A stretch of 63,262 nucleotides of DNA from Paenibacillus sp. (lineage in GTDB: Bacteria; Bacillota; Bacilli; Paenibacillales; Paenibacillaceae), in contig JAFWEX010000073.1 in assembly GCA_017512705.1 (NCBI GenBank), positions 1 to 63,262 on the forward strand, read 5' to 3'. Positions within the stretch are counted from its first letter, which is position 1, and the number at the start of each line of letters is the position of its first letter. Position numbers and translations under genes: made by a program. Positions 35,462 through 43,933 of this stretch are shown here, piece after piece. Below the pieces are notes generated by a model. That model was given only the letters and a program-made list of their open reading frames with translations. It ran no database searches and was not told the origin of the DNA.

Positions 35462-35551
35462 GTATAATACCCCGGTTCTGGTGTTTACAAGGGTTTCTTT
35501 TCGGATAAAACATATTAACGGGTGAATGACTTCACAAGAGGAGAAAGAGAG

Positions 35552-37252
35552 GTGGATCTTATCGTTTGGTGGAAAGAAAGTGTCGTATATCAGATCTATC
35601 CGAGCAGCTTCAAGGACGCTGACGGAGACGGTTATGGAGATCTGCAGGGAATCTATGAGAAGCTGGATTATATAGAAAATCTCGGCGTGGATGTCATCTG
35701 GCTATGTCCCATTTATGATTCACCAGGACATGATAATGGCTATGATATCCGTGATTATTACGCAATTTTACGGAAGTATGGAACGATGGAGGATTTTGAC
35801 CGACTTCTTGCTGAAGCACATAGGCGTGGACTCAAGGTCATGATGGATCTTGTGCTGAATCATACTTCGGATGAACATGCCTGGTTTGCTGAGTCTCGTT
35901 CCTCCAAAACGAATGCAAGGCGTGACTATTACATCTGGCGTTCGGGTAAAAACGGACAGGTGCCGAACAACTGGGAGTCCTACTTCGGTGGTTCCGTGTG
36001 GAAGCATGATCCCGAAACGAACGAATATTACATGCATTTGTACTCGGAACAACAGCCTGATCTAAACTGGAATAATCCGGAGATGGCTGAAGAGATGTAT
36101 GAAATGGTGCATTGGTGGTTGGAAAAAGGAGTGGACGGTTTTCGCTTTGATGCAGTAGCTCATATCGCTAAAGCGGATGGACTACCCAATGCTCATAATC
36201 CCGATAATTTGCCTGTGGTACAGGCTTACGAACTGTTTTCTAATTTGGAGCAGGTGCACTCCATCCTCCGCAACCTGAACAATAATGTACTCAAACCTTA
36301 TGGTCCGATGACTGTTGGTGAAACCTCGGGGCTTGGACCGGAGCAAGCTTTGGCTTATGTCGGTACGGATCGGGATGAACTGAACATGGTATTTCAGTTC
36401 GAGCACACGTTCATCGATGCCCAATCTTCAGGCATAGGGAAGTGGAATTATAAACCATGGAAGCTGACTGAACTGAAAGAAATTATGAGCCGCTGGCAGA
36501 CGGTATTACATGGTCGAGGCTGGAATGCCAATTACATGGGTAATCACGATCAGCCACGTCCGGTGTCCCGTTTTGGAGATGATGGTAAGTACAGAATACG
36601 TTCTGCACAGATGCTGGCAACATGGATGTTAACGTTGGAAGGTACACCGTACATCTATCAAGGGGAAGAGATTGGCATGACTAATGTGGCGTTCCCTGAT
36701 ATTGAACAATACCGAGATATTGAGACTAAAAATTACTATAACCACTATATTGGTCAAGGGAAATCCAAAGATGAGGTGATGGAGGCAATCTGGCTGAAAA
36801 GCCGAGATAATGCACGTACACCGATGCAATGGGATGATTCCAAGTATGCAGGTTTTACAACAGGCGAGCCTTGGATCGAAGTGAATAGCAATTATCCGGA
36901 TATCAACGTGGCAGATGCAGAGACAGACCCACATTCTATTTTGCATTATTACCGCAAATTAATAGCGTTACGCAAGCAACATCAAGTGCTAATCTATGGC
37001 GGCTATGAGCTGATTTTGCCTGATGATCCGGAAATCTACGCGTATACCCGTACACTGGACGATGAGCAGTGGTTGATTCTAATGAATTTCAGTGCGAATG
37101 AGCCAGAGATGGCATGGCCGGAAGGCTGGAATGCAGAAGAAGTCAAATTAATGATGGGCAACGTAACCAAACGTTATTCTACGGATGACGGCGCTATTTT
37201 GTTGCAACCCTACGAAGCGAGAGTATATCGTAAACAGCCTGTGAGAGTGTGA
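35552..37252 (+). CDS. GH13 oligo-1,6-glucosidase / alpha-glucosidase
   Basis: 566-aa cytoplasmic enzyme hydrolysing alpha-1,6- and alpha-1,4-linked glucose from isomaltose, panose and short oligosaccharides. The four GH13 conserved regions are present: DLVLNHTSD, GFRFDAVAH (nucleophile Asp200), TVGETSG (acid/base Glu257) and NHDQPRP (Asp333). The N-terminus WWKESVVYQIYPSSF is typical of the GH13_31 subfamily. GTG 35552 is preceded by GAGGAGAAAGAGAG; the in-frame GTG at 35522 has no suitable site. It complements GlgP and TreA by clearing branched oligoglucosides. Confidence 0.94.
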   Translation: MDLIVWWKESVVYQIYPSSFKDADGDGYGDLQGIYEKLDYIENLGVDVIWLCPIYDSPGHDNGYDIRDYYAILRKYGTMEDFDRLLAEAHRRGLKVMMDLVLNHTSDEHAWFAESRSSKTNARRDYYIWRSGKNGQVPNNWESYFGGSVWKHDPETNEYYMHLYSEQQPDLNWNNPEMAEEMYEMVHWWLEKGVDGFRFDAVAHIAKADGLPNAHNPDNLPVVQAYELFSNLEQVHSILRNLNNNVLKPYGPMTVGETSGLGPEQALAYVGTDRDELNMVFQFEHTFIDAQSSGIGKWNYKPWKLTELKEIMSRWQTVLHGRGWNANYMGNHDQPRPVSRFGDDGKYRIRSAQMLATWMLTLEGTPYIYQGEEIGMTNVAFPDIEQYRDIETKNYYNHYIGQGKSKDEVMEAIWLKSRDNARTPMQWDDSKYAGFTTGEPWIEVNSNYPDINVADAETDPHSILHYYRKLIALRKQHQVLIYGGYELILPDDPEIYAYTRTLDDEQWLILMNFSANEPEMAWPEGWNAEEVKLMMGNVTKRYSTDDGAILLQPYEARVYRKQPVRV

Positions 37253-37417
37253 GAGATCAGTCAGGAGCGAAGCGATTATTGGAAATTGGAACTGGAACAC
37301 ACAACAAATACAGCGATAGTGCAGCTTGTCCAATGACAGCTTTGTACTCACAGAGCATTCTGAATTATACTTGAGGTTAGAAAAAATAAATCATTCAGAT
37401 GTCAGGAGGAACCTGAA

Positions 37418-38110
37418 ATGTTGAATATTACGTACCACGGACACTCTAGTGTACAGCTGGGCACGGCAGAAAAGTCACTTATGATTGACCCTTTCCTGCG
37501 TGGCAATGAACTTGCGGTGACCAAGCCGGAGGATATCAAAACGGATGTAGTCCTGTTGACACACGCACATATGGACCACATATTGGATGCTGAACCGATT
37601 GCCAAAGCAAACAATGCCAAAGTAGTGGCGATTGTAGAATTAGCTACATACATGTCGTGGAAAGGATTAGAGACCATTGGCATGAATATGGGTGGCACAG
37701 TGGATTTGGGATTTGCCAAGGCGAAAATGATTCAGGCTTTCCATACGTCCGGTATTGTTCTGGAAGAGGAACAGCGTATTATGTATGCAGGTCTACCTGC
37801 TGGATTTATTATTGATATCGGTGGCAAAACCGTGCTGCATGCTGGAGATACAAGTCTATTCGGTGACATGAAAATGATCGGGGAACGTCACCATATTGAT
37901 GTTGCGTTCCTTCCAATTGGTGGGCATTATACGATGGGACCTGAAGATGCGCTGCAAGCTGCGGAATGGTTTAACGCCAAACTGACGATCCCCGTACATT
38001 ACGACACGTTCCCTGCGATTCGCCAGGATGCGGAACAATTCGTACAACAACTGGCTTCCAAAGGATTAGAGGGACGCGTACTGGCACCTGGTGAGTCCAT
38101 CTCGCTGTAA
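37418..38110 (+). CDS. UPF0173 metal-dependent hydrolase (YtkL-like)
   Basis: 230-aa metallo-beta-lactamase fold enzyme. The metal motif is THAHMDHI, with AFHTSG, AGDTSLFGDM and VHYDTFP supplying the remaining ligand positions. The family is conserved in Bacilli (B. subtilis YtkL) and no substrate is established. ATG follows CAGGAGGAACCTGAA. It sits between two glucosidase genes but has its own terminator, so the linkage may be accidental. Confidence 0.92.
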   Translation: MLNITYHGHSSVQLGTAEKSLMIDPFLRGNELAVTKPEDIKTDVVLLTHAHMDHILDAEPIAKANNAKVVAIVELATYMSWKGLETIGMNMGGTVDLGFAKAKMIQAFHTSGIVLEEEQRIMYAGLPAGFIIDIGGKTVLHAGDTSLFGDMKMIGERHHIDVAFLPIGGHYTMGPEDALQAAEWFNAKLTIPVHYDTFPAIRQDAEQFVQQLASKGLEGRVLAPGESISL

Positions 38111-38199
38111 ATCCTATAAAAAATAATACCGAACTCTTAGTATATGGTGGATTAGCGTCAGCATAAAGAGAGGTACACACGTAATTAAATATAGATCTA

Positions 38200-38238
38200 A
38201 AAAGAGGCGAAGCGGATGTGATCCGTTTCGTCTTTTTT
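38200..38238 (+). terminator. terminator of the UPF0173 gene
   Basis: AAAGAGGCGAAGCGGAT pairs with ATCCGTTTCGTCTTT (one mismatch) followed by further T. Confidence 0.8.
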
Positions 38239-38370
38239 GTATTCACCTGTTCAAAACAATACAGATATCAGCGGATTTACGTAATTTGAGTTCAAAAATA
38301 GTTGTTACAGAGCTAACGTTTATGGGGAAGTTGTAGAAGAGAAACATATAAATTCATTTTTCGTTTCAAC

Positions 38371-38399
38371 TTGTATATACAGGTTTACTTATGTATTAT
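38371..38399 (+). promoter_or_regulatory. treA promoter overlapped by a TreR-type operator
   Basis: TTGTAT (38371-38376), a 17-base spacer and TATTAT (38394-38399) make a sigma-A promoter. The palindrome TTGTATATACAG at 38371-38382 covers the -35 box and matches the core of the B. subtilis TreR operator (TTGTATATACAA). Binding by a TreR-like repressor would block RNA polymerase and be relieved by trehalose-6-phosphate. No treR is in the window. Confidence 0.75.
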
Positions 38400-38443
38400 A
38401 GATGATGAAGTTAACAGGGTGTTTGATGTGAGCAATCAATTTA

Positions 38444-38459
38444 TTGGAGGCGTTAACAT
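38444..38459 (+). promoter_or_regulatory. candidate catabolite-responsive element over the treA ribosome binding site
   Basis: TTGGAGGCGTTAACAT fits the CcpA consensus WTGNNARCGNWWWCAW with one mismatch. It overlaps the treA ribosome binding site and ATG. Part of the match comes from the Shine-Dalgarno bases, so coincidence is possible. Confidence 0.5.
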
Positions 38460-40173
38460 GAGTTTGAACAATACAGAACAATCATCGTGGTGGAAGAGAT
38501 CGACGGTATATCAGGTATACCCGAAGAGCTTCAACGATACGACTGGATCGGGTACCGGCGACATTCGTGGTTTAACGGAGAAGCTGGATTATTTGAAGCA
38601 TCTGGGAATCGACATTGTCTGGTTGCAGCCGGTATACGTATCTCCACAGCGGGATAACGGATACGATGTTGCGGATTATTATCAAATTAACCCGGAATAT
38701 GGCACGATGGAAGATTTTGATGAATTGCTAGCCGAATTGAAAGCGCGTGATATGAAACTGATGATTGATATTGTTGTGAATCATTCCTCGACCGAACATG
38801 AATGGTTTCAGCAGTCCCGCTCATCCAAAGATAATCCTTATCGGGATTATTACATCTGGAGAGATCCGGCCCCGGATGGAGGCGTACCTAACAACTGGCA
38901 ATCCAAATTCGGCGGCCCGGCTTGGCAATATGATGAGCAGACCGGACAGTATTTCCTGACGTTATTTGATAAGACGCAAGCAGACCTCAACTGGGAGAAT
39001 GAAGAAGTTCGCAAGGCCGTTCGCGATATGATCAAGTTCTGGGCGGAAAAAGGAGTAGACGGTTTCCGTATGGATGTTATCAACCTGATCTCCAAAGATC
39101 AGCGTTTTCCAGATGACGATGGCAGCGTATCACCAGGAGATGGACGCAAGTACTACACAGATGGACCTCGCGTGCATGAGTACATTACTGAGATGTACGA
39201 TGAGGTATTTGGACCTTATAACATGGTCACCGTAGGGGAGATGTCCTCCACGACGCTTGAGCACTGCATACGTTATTCCAATCCGTCTTCACGGGAATTC
39301 TCAATGACATTTAATTTCCATCACTTGAAGGTCGATTATCCTGATGGGCAGAAGTGGGAGCTGATGCCATATGATTTTGAAGGTTTGAAACAATTGTTCA
39401 GTGAATGGCAGACAGGGATGCAGGCAGGTGGTGGCTGGAATGCCCTGTTTCTGAACAATCATGATCAGCCTCGTGCGTTATCCCGTTTTGCAGATGATGG
39501 AGACTACCGTTCCGAAAGTGCTAAAATGCTGGCGACAACGCTGCATGGATTACAAGGTACTCCTTATGTCTATCAAGGGGAAGAGATTGGTATGCCTAAC
39601 CCGGTCTGGAATGACATCAGCGAGTTCCGCGATATCGAATCCACTAATATGTATCGGTTGTTACAGGAAGAACGAGGAAAATCAGCTGAGGAAGCTTTCC
39701 GGATCGTGAAAGAGAGATCTAGGGATAATTCCCGGACACCGATGCAGTGGGATGCGACGGACAATGCCGGATTCACAACCGGAACCCCTTGGCTCAAGGT
39801 GGATGAGAGGTATCCAACAATTCATGTTCAACAGCAGATGGCAGATCCGGATTCCATCTATCATCATTACCGGAAGCTGATTGCTCTGCGTAAAGAGGTA
39901 GATGTTCTGACAGATGGATTGTATGAACGACTTGATGACGCTCACCCGGAAGTGTTTGCATATGCGCGAACGAATGGCAACGAGACGTTGATTGTGGTTT
40001 CAAACTTCCGTAATCAGAATACTCGATTCGATGTGCCTGTTGCGGTCTGGAACGATCACATTGCGGGCAAATCACCGGAACTACTTATCGGAAATACGGA
40101 TGTAGAACCTGAGTTAACGAAGGAAATCTTGCTTAGTCCGTATGCATCTTACATGTGGTTGATCAAGCAATAA
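38458..40173 (+). CDS. treA: trehalose-6-phosphate hydrolase (phospho-alpha-1,1-glucosidase)
   Basis: 571-aa GH13 enzyme splitting imported trehalose-6-phosphate into glucose and glucose-6-phosphate. It matches B. subtilis TreA closely: SKFGGPAWQYDEQTGQYFL, QADLNWENEEVRKAV, GVDGFRMDVINLISKDQRFP with nucleophile Asp206, VTVGEMSSTTLEHCIRY with acid/base Glu261, and NNHDQPRAL. ATG 38458 follows TTGGAGGCGTTAAC; about 29 codons of upstream open frame are promoter and leader sequence. It is 39 bases ahead of treP. Order treA-treP is the reverse of the B. subtilis treP-treA-treR operon. Confidence 0.96.
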   Translation: MSLNNTEQSSWWKRSTVYQVYPKSFNDTTGSGTGDIRGLTEKLDYLKHLGIDIVWLQPVYVSPQRDNGYDVADYYQINPEYGTMEDFDELLAELKARDMKLMIDIVVNHSSTEHEWFQQSRSSKDNPYRDYYIWRDPAPDGGVPNNWQSKFGGPAWQYDEQTGQYFLTLFDKTQADLNWENEEVRKAVRDMIKFWAEKGVDGFRMDVINLISKDQRFPDDDGSVSPGDGRKYYTDGPRVHEYITEMYDEVFGPYNMVTVGEMSSTTLEHCIRYSNPSSREFSMTFNFHHLKVDYPDGQKWELMPYDFEGLKQLFSEWQTGMQAGGGWNALFLNNHDQPRALSRFADDGDYRSESAKMLATTLHGLQGTPYVYQGEEIGMPNPVWNDISEFRDIESTNMYRLLQEERGKSAEEAFRIVKERSRDNSRTPMQWDATDNAGFTTGTPWLKVDERYPTIHVQQQMADPDSIYHHYRKLIALRKEVDVLTDGLYERLDDAHPEVFAYARTNGNETLIVVSNFRNQNTRFDVPVAVWNDHIAGKSPELLIGNTDVEPELTKEILLSPYASYMWLIKQ

Positions 40174-40212
40174 CCGATATGCCAACCAACTTATTAAATA
40201 GGAAGTGACACT

Positions 40213-42168
40213 ATGGCAATTGATAAAAAACAGGTCGAGGAGATCATCCGGGCCGTCGGCGGCAAAGAGAATATCGAGGCAGCAACACATTGCGTCACGC
40301 GGTTGCGATTTGCTCTGTATGACGAGGACAAAGTCGATACGGAGTTGCTCGATCAGAATGATCTAGTTAAAGGGCAGTTCTCCTCCCAAGGCCAATTCCA
40401 AGTGGTCATCGGTCCAGGTCTCGTGGATAAAGTCTATGATGAGATGATTCAGATTACCGGAGGCGAGCGGTCTTCCAAGGATGATGTGAAGGCAGCCGCA
40501 GGTAAAAAGCAAAATCCGTTACAGCGAGCAATCAAAACGCTCTCGGACATTTTTATTCCCATCTTGCCAGCCATTATTACAGCGGGTCTGTTGCTCGGGA
40601 TTAACAACATTTTGACAGGCCCCGGCATTTTCTTTGATGGAAAATCATTAGTGGATGTGTACCCAGCATGGAAAGATCTCGCATCCATTATTAATACGAT
40701 AGCGAATACTGCCTTTACGTTCCTGCCAGCCCTCATCGGTTGGTCAGCGGTGACTAGATTCGGTGGCAGTCCGCTGCTCGGGATTGTGTTAGGTCTCATC
40801 CTTGTACATCCCGATCTGCTGAGTGCGTACGGCTATGCTGATGCAGTGAACAAAGGTACAGTTCCAACCTGGAATTTGTTTGGTTGGGAGATTGAGAAGA
40901 TTGGCTATCAGGGTCAGGTGCTACCTGTGCTTGTGTCAGCCTATCTATTAGCCAAGATGGAGATCTTCCTTAACAAACGGGTACATGACTCGATTAAACT
41001 ACTGGTTGTCGCACCCGTTACCTTGCTGGTTACCGGTTTCCTCGCATTTACGATTATTGGGCCGGTCACGTTTGCCATTGCAAACGCCATCACCTCTGGT
41101 CTGATCTATATCTATGAGTCGTATGCTGCGTTGGGAGGCTTGATCTATGGTGGTCTGTATGCATTACTCGTCATTACGGGCATGCACCATACCTTCCTTG
41201 CGGTAGACGTACAACTGATTGGTAGCCAGGGAGGTACGTTCCTCTGGCCAATGCTGGCATTATCCAATATTGCGCAGGGTTCGGCAGCACTTGCGATGAT
41301 GCTGGTTCTACGTGAGAAGAAAATGAGAGGACTTGCGGCAACTTCATCCGTATCCGCTTTCTTAGGGGTAACGGAGCCAGCAATCTTCGGTGTCAATATC
41401 CGCTATCGATATCCATTTATCTTTGGGATGGTCGGTTCCGCCATCGGCGGTATCCTGCTCACGATAAATAACGTTCAAGCTACATCTATTGGTGTAGGAG
41501 GTGTCCCTGGATTCCTGTCCATTTTCCCGGATAAATGGGGTGTATTCTTCATCGGTATGGCGATCGTGCTGATCGTTCCATTCTTGCTGACAGTTGCATT
41601 TGGCCGGGCGAAGCTGAGAAAAGAGGATCGAACTATCTCCACTGAAGCATCTTCTGCTTCTTCTGTATCCTCTGCACCCTCTGAAGTACAAGGAGCGAAA
41701 GCGGCATCACTCGAAGTGATGGCACCCTTGACAGGTCAAGCGGTTCCGTTAGAAGAAGTTCCTGACCCTGCATTTGCTGAAAAGCATATGGGCGAAGGGA
41801 TAGCCATCCAGCCTTCAGGCAATCAAGTGGTCGCGCCATTTGACGCGCAAGTGGCTCATGTTATCAAGAGTAAACACGCCGTCATTCTGGAACATGCGAG
41901 TGGACTGCAAGTATTAATTCATGTCGGCATAAATACGGTGTCTCTCAAAGGCGAAGGTTTCTCTATGTATGTAAATACAGGCGATCGTGTCAGAGCTGGG
42001 CAGAAGCTGCTTGAGTTTGATCGTAAAGTCATCGAAGCGGCTGGCTACCCGCTGATTACACCGATTATTATCCCGGATGGCCAGGATATCGTCGAACGGG
42101 TTGAGGTGTTGACAGGGGATGTAACTTCCAGTCAACGTAGCGTTCTGAGAGTTCATTTTAAAGGGTAA
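40213..42168 (+). CDS. treP: trehalose PTS permease, EIIBCA
   Basis: 651-aa membrane permease that imports and phosphorylates trehalose. The EIIB domain has phospho-Cys27 in EAATHCVTRLRF; the EIIC membrane domain (about 100-470) has ALKTLSDIFIPILPAIITAG-like segments and GITEPAIFGVN-like LGVTEPAIFGVN; the C-terminal EIIA(Glc)-type domain (about 490-651) has phospho-His570 in VLIHVGINTV. B. subtilis TreP lacks EIIA (about 470 aa) and borrows it from elsewhere, so this form is self-contained. A low-complexity Ser/Ala linker (about 470-490) joins EIIC to EIIA. ATG follows AGGAAGTGACACT. Confidence 0.95.
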   Translation: MAIDKKQVEEIIRAVGGKENIEAATHCVTRLRFALYDEDKVDTELLDQNDLVKGQFSSQGQFQVVIGPGLVDKVYDEMIQITGGERSSKDDVKAAAGKKQNPLQRAIKTLSDIFIPILPAIITAGLLLGINNILTGPGIFFDGKSLVDVYPAWKDLASIINTIANTAFTFLPALIGWSAVTRFGGSPLLGIVLGLILVHPDLLSAYGYADAVNKGTVPTWNLFGWEIEKIGYQGQVLPVLVSAYLLAKMEIFLNKRVHDSIKLLVVAPVTLLVTGFLAFTIIGPVTFAIANAITSGLIYIYESYAALGGLIYGGLYALLVITGMHHTFLAVDVQLIGSQGGTFLWPMLALSNIAQGSAALAMMLVLREKKMRGLAATSSVSAFLGVTEPAIFGVNIRYRYPFIFGMVGSAIGGILLTINNVQATSIGVGGVPGFLSIFPDKWGVFFIGMAIVLIVPFLLTVAFGRAKLRKEDRTISTEASSASSVSSAPSEVQGAKAASLEVMAPLTGQAVPLEEVPDPAFAEKHMGEGIAIQPSGNQVVAPFDAQVAHVIKSKHAVILEHASGLQVLIHVGINTVSLKGEGFSMYVNTGDRVRAGQKLLEFDRKVIEAAGYPLITPIIIPDGQDIVERVEVLTGDVTSSQRSVLRVHFKG

Positions 42169-42187
42169 AAAAATCGAAGTAGAATCT

Positions 42188-42217
42188 AAGGGGCTGTATT
42201 TTATACAGCTCCTTTTT
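42188..42217 (+). terminator. terminator of the treAP operon
   Basis: GGGGCTGTAT pairs with ATACAGCTCC (one G-T-like mismatch) with five T following. Confidence 0.85.
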
Positions 42218-42403
42218 GACGTTTAGCGTGTTATTTTCCTTAAAAATCATGGTAAAATAGTTATATCATCAAGTAATACCAATTTTAGAGATCTAACCAT
42301 TTTAAGGAATTCATGTCCCGTGTTAATATCTGTCATGCTGATACCAATTCTTACATCGTGTGTGGACGAGAATTGTTCCTAGCCAATGAGAAGGAGGAAA
42401 ACC

Positions 42404-43258
42404 ATGACTCGGATAGCGGTGATGGTCATTCACGGACTGGGTATGCAAAAGGAGAATTATGCTGACAAGCTGATCACTTGTTTGAGCAGAGAAATGGATC
42501 GCGTCATGGTGCTGCCAGGGGCTGCGGATCTGATGCTGGATATTGAACCTGTCTTCTGGGCTGACGTGTTTGAAGAGCGGGAAGATGTGTTGTTTCAACA
42601 ACTGGTTCGGTCACAGGGATTGAACTATCAGACTTTACGTCGTTTTATTATTCATTATCTCGCTGATGCGGTTGCCTATCAACCTGTGGAGAACCAGGGA
42701 CATAATTATGATGCTGTGCATCGAACATTGAATCGGGCTATGCATGAGCTGTCCCGGCGGAATGGACCAGAAGCTCCGCTTTGTGTGGTCGCCCATAGTC
42801 TCGGTGCAGTGATCGCCAGTAATTTTTTCTATGACCTGCAATTCCCTTCTTCCAGCCGAACACCCTACATTGTGGATACAAACTCGGCTTTGGAGCGAGG
42901 AGATACGTTGACCAATTTCTATACGTTTGGAACCACTTTGCCATTATGGAGCTTACGTTATGATCATTTTAGCCGGCCTATCCATGTTCCATCTTCTACG
43001 GTTGATCGATACTTTCCGGGGCTGGAAGGAGAATGGATTAATTTTTATGAACGCAATGATATATTAGGTTACCCTTTGCGCCCTATTGACCCAGCCTATG
43101 CATCTGCGGTGAAAGAGGATATCGAGGTACATGTAGGCGGACTCGCGACGAGTTGGAACCCTCTGAGTCATGGGGGGTATTTCACCAGTAAACATATGAA
43201 TCGGAGAATTGCTCAAGGACTTGCGCGGACATGGACTTGGGTAAATCGTTCGGTATAA
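42404..43258 (+). CDS. alpha/beta hydrolase
   Basis: 284-aa hydrolase. The oxyanion HG dipeptide is in VMVIHGLGMQ near the N-terminus and the nucleophile Ser132 in VVAHSLGAV (G-x-S-x-G relaxed to A-H-S-L-G). A His late in the sequence (LSHGGYFTSKH) could complete the triad. No signal peptide. Resembles PGAP1-like or lipase-type esterases; substrate unknown. ATG follows GAAGGAGGAAAACC. The next gene starts 22 bases on and may be cotranscribed. Confidence 0.85.
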   Translation: MTRIAVMVIHGLGMQKENYADKLITCLSREMDRVMVLPGAADLMLDIEPVFWADVFEEREDVLFQQLVRSQGLNYQTLRRFIIHYLADAVAYQPVENQGHNYDAVHRTLNRAMHELSRRNGPEAPLCVVAHSLGAVIASNFFYDLQFPSSSRTPYIVDTNSALERGDTLTNFYTFGTTLPLWSLRYDHFSRPIHVPSSTVDRYFPGLEGEWINFYERNDILGYPLRPIDPAYASAVKEDIEVHVGGLATSWNPLSHGGYFTSKHMNRRIAQGLARTWTWVNRSV

Positions 43259-43280
43259 CGTAGACATAGGAGGAAATAAC

Positions 43281-43547
43281 ATGGAATGCAGGGCTGGTTG
43301 TGCCGCATGTTGTATTGCCGTATCCATTTCATCACCGATCCCTGGTATGCCCGAAGGCAAAGCGGCAGGTGAGCGCTGTGTACAGCTGACAGTTGATAAT
43401 CGCTGTGGTATATTCGGGCGATCTGACCGCCCTGCGGTATGCAGTGATTTGCAAGCTTCAGAGGAAATGTGCGGCATGAGCAATCAGGAAGCTTTTCTTA
43501 TTTTGACACAGTTAGAGCTTCAAACGACGCCAACAAAAGTGAGATGA
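43281..43547 (+). CDS. YkgJ-family cysteine cluster protein
   Basis: 88 aa with the zinc/iron-binding pattern of the YkgJ (CxCxxC-type) family: C-x3-C-x2-CC-like CRAGCAACC at the N-terminus, PGMPEGKAAGERCVQL, DNRCGIFG and PAVCSDLQ, eight or more Cys in total. The family is thought to bind a metal or iron-sulfur centre; function not established. ATG follows TAGGAGGAAATAAC. Confidence 0.88.
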   Translation: MECRAGCAACCIAVSISSPIPGMPEGKAAGERCVQLTVDNRCGIFGRSDRPAVCSDLQASEEMCGMSNQEAFLILTQLELQTTPTKVR

Positions 43548-43625
43548 CTTGATGGGGAATATAAAGTTAATTATACTTAATATGGAATCTAATGTAGAAA
43601 AATAATGTAGATAGGAGATACGGTT

Positions 43626-43829
43626 GTGGACTGGATAAAACGTCTGATCAAGGTCGTTGGTAATATGATGAGTGATCTGTGGATAGGGTCTTATCGCCGC
43701 AATTCGGATTACTATGATGAACAGGCTCCAAGTTCAGAAAATAAACCGAAATATTATACGTTTGTCGTTGTGGCCGCTGTAGTGACTGTGGGTATTATCG
43801 TTTTCGTTTATAATCCAAAATACTGGTAG
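43626..43829 (+). CDS. small single-span membrane protein, 67 aa
   Basis: Start GTG after TAGGAGATACGGTT. The N-terminal half is soluble (IKRLIKVVGNMMSDLWIGSYRR, then an acidic SEN/DEQ stretch) and the C-terminal part is one membrane helix (YTFVVVAAVVTVGIIVFVY). No family recognised. It has its own terminator at 43842-43887. Confidence 0.65.
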   Translation: MDWIKRLIKVVGNMMSDLWIGSYRRNSDYYDEQAPSSENKPKYYTFVVVAAVVTVGIIVFVYNPKYW

Positions 43830-43841
43830 TTTAAGAAAAAT

Positions 43842-43887
43842 AAAGAGGGTATCCTGGTTATGCATCGCATTGTAGGATACCCTCTTT
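43842..43887. terminator. bidirectional terminator
   Basis: A perfect 14-bp stem, AAAGAGGGTATCCT (43842-43855) and AGGATACCCTCTTT (43874-43887), lies between the small membrane protein and the convergent MFS gene. Confidence 0.9.
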
Positions 43888-43933
43888 GATTATGCACGAT
43901 GAAGGCACCTGCACACTCAAATCCTGATTATTA

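Noticed and set aside
37253-37417. Extra small gene between the glucosidase and UPF0173 genes
   Set aside because: No frame with a ribosome binding site.
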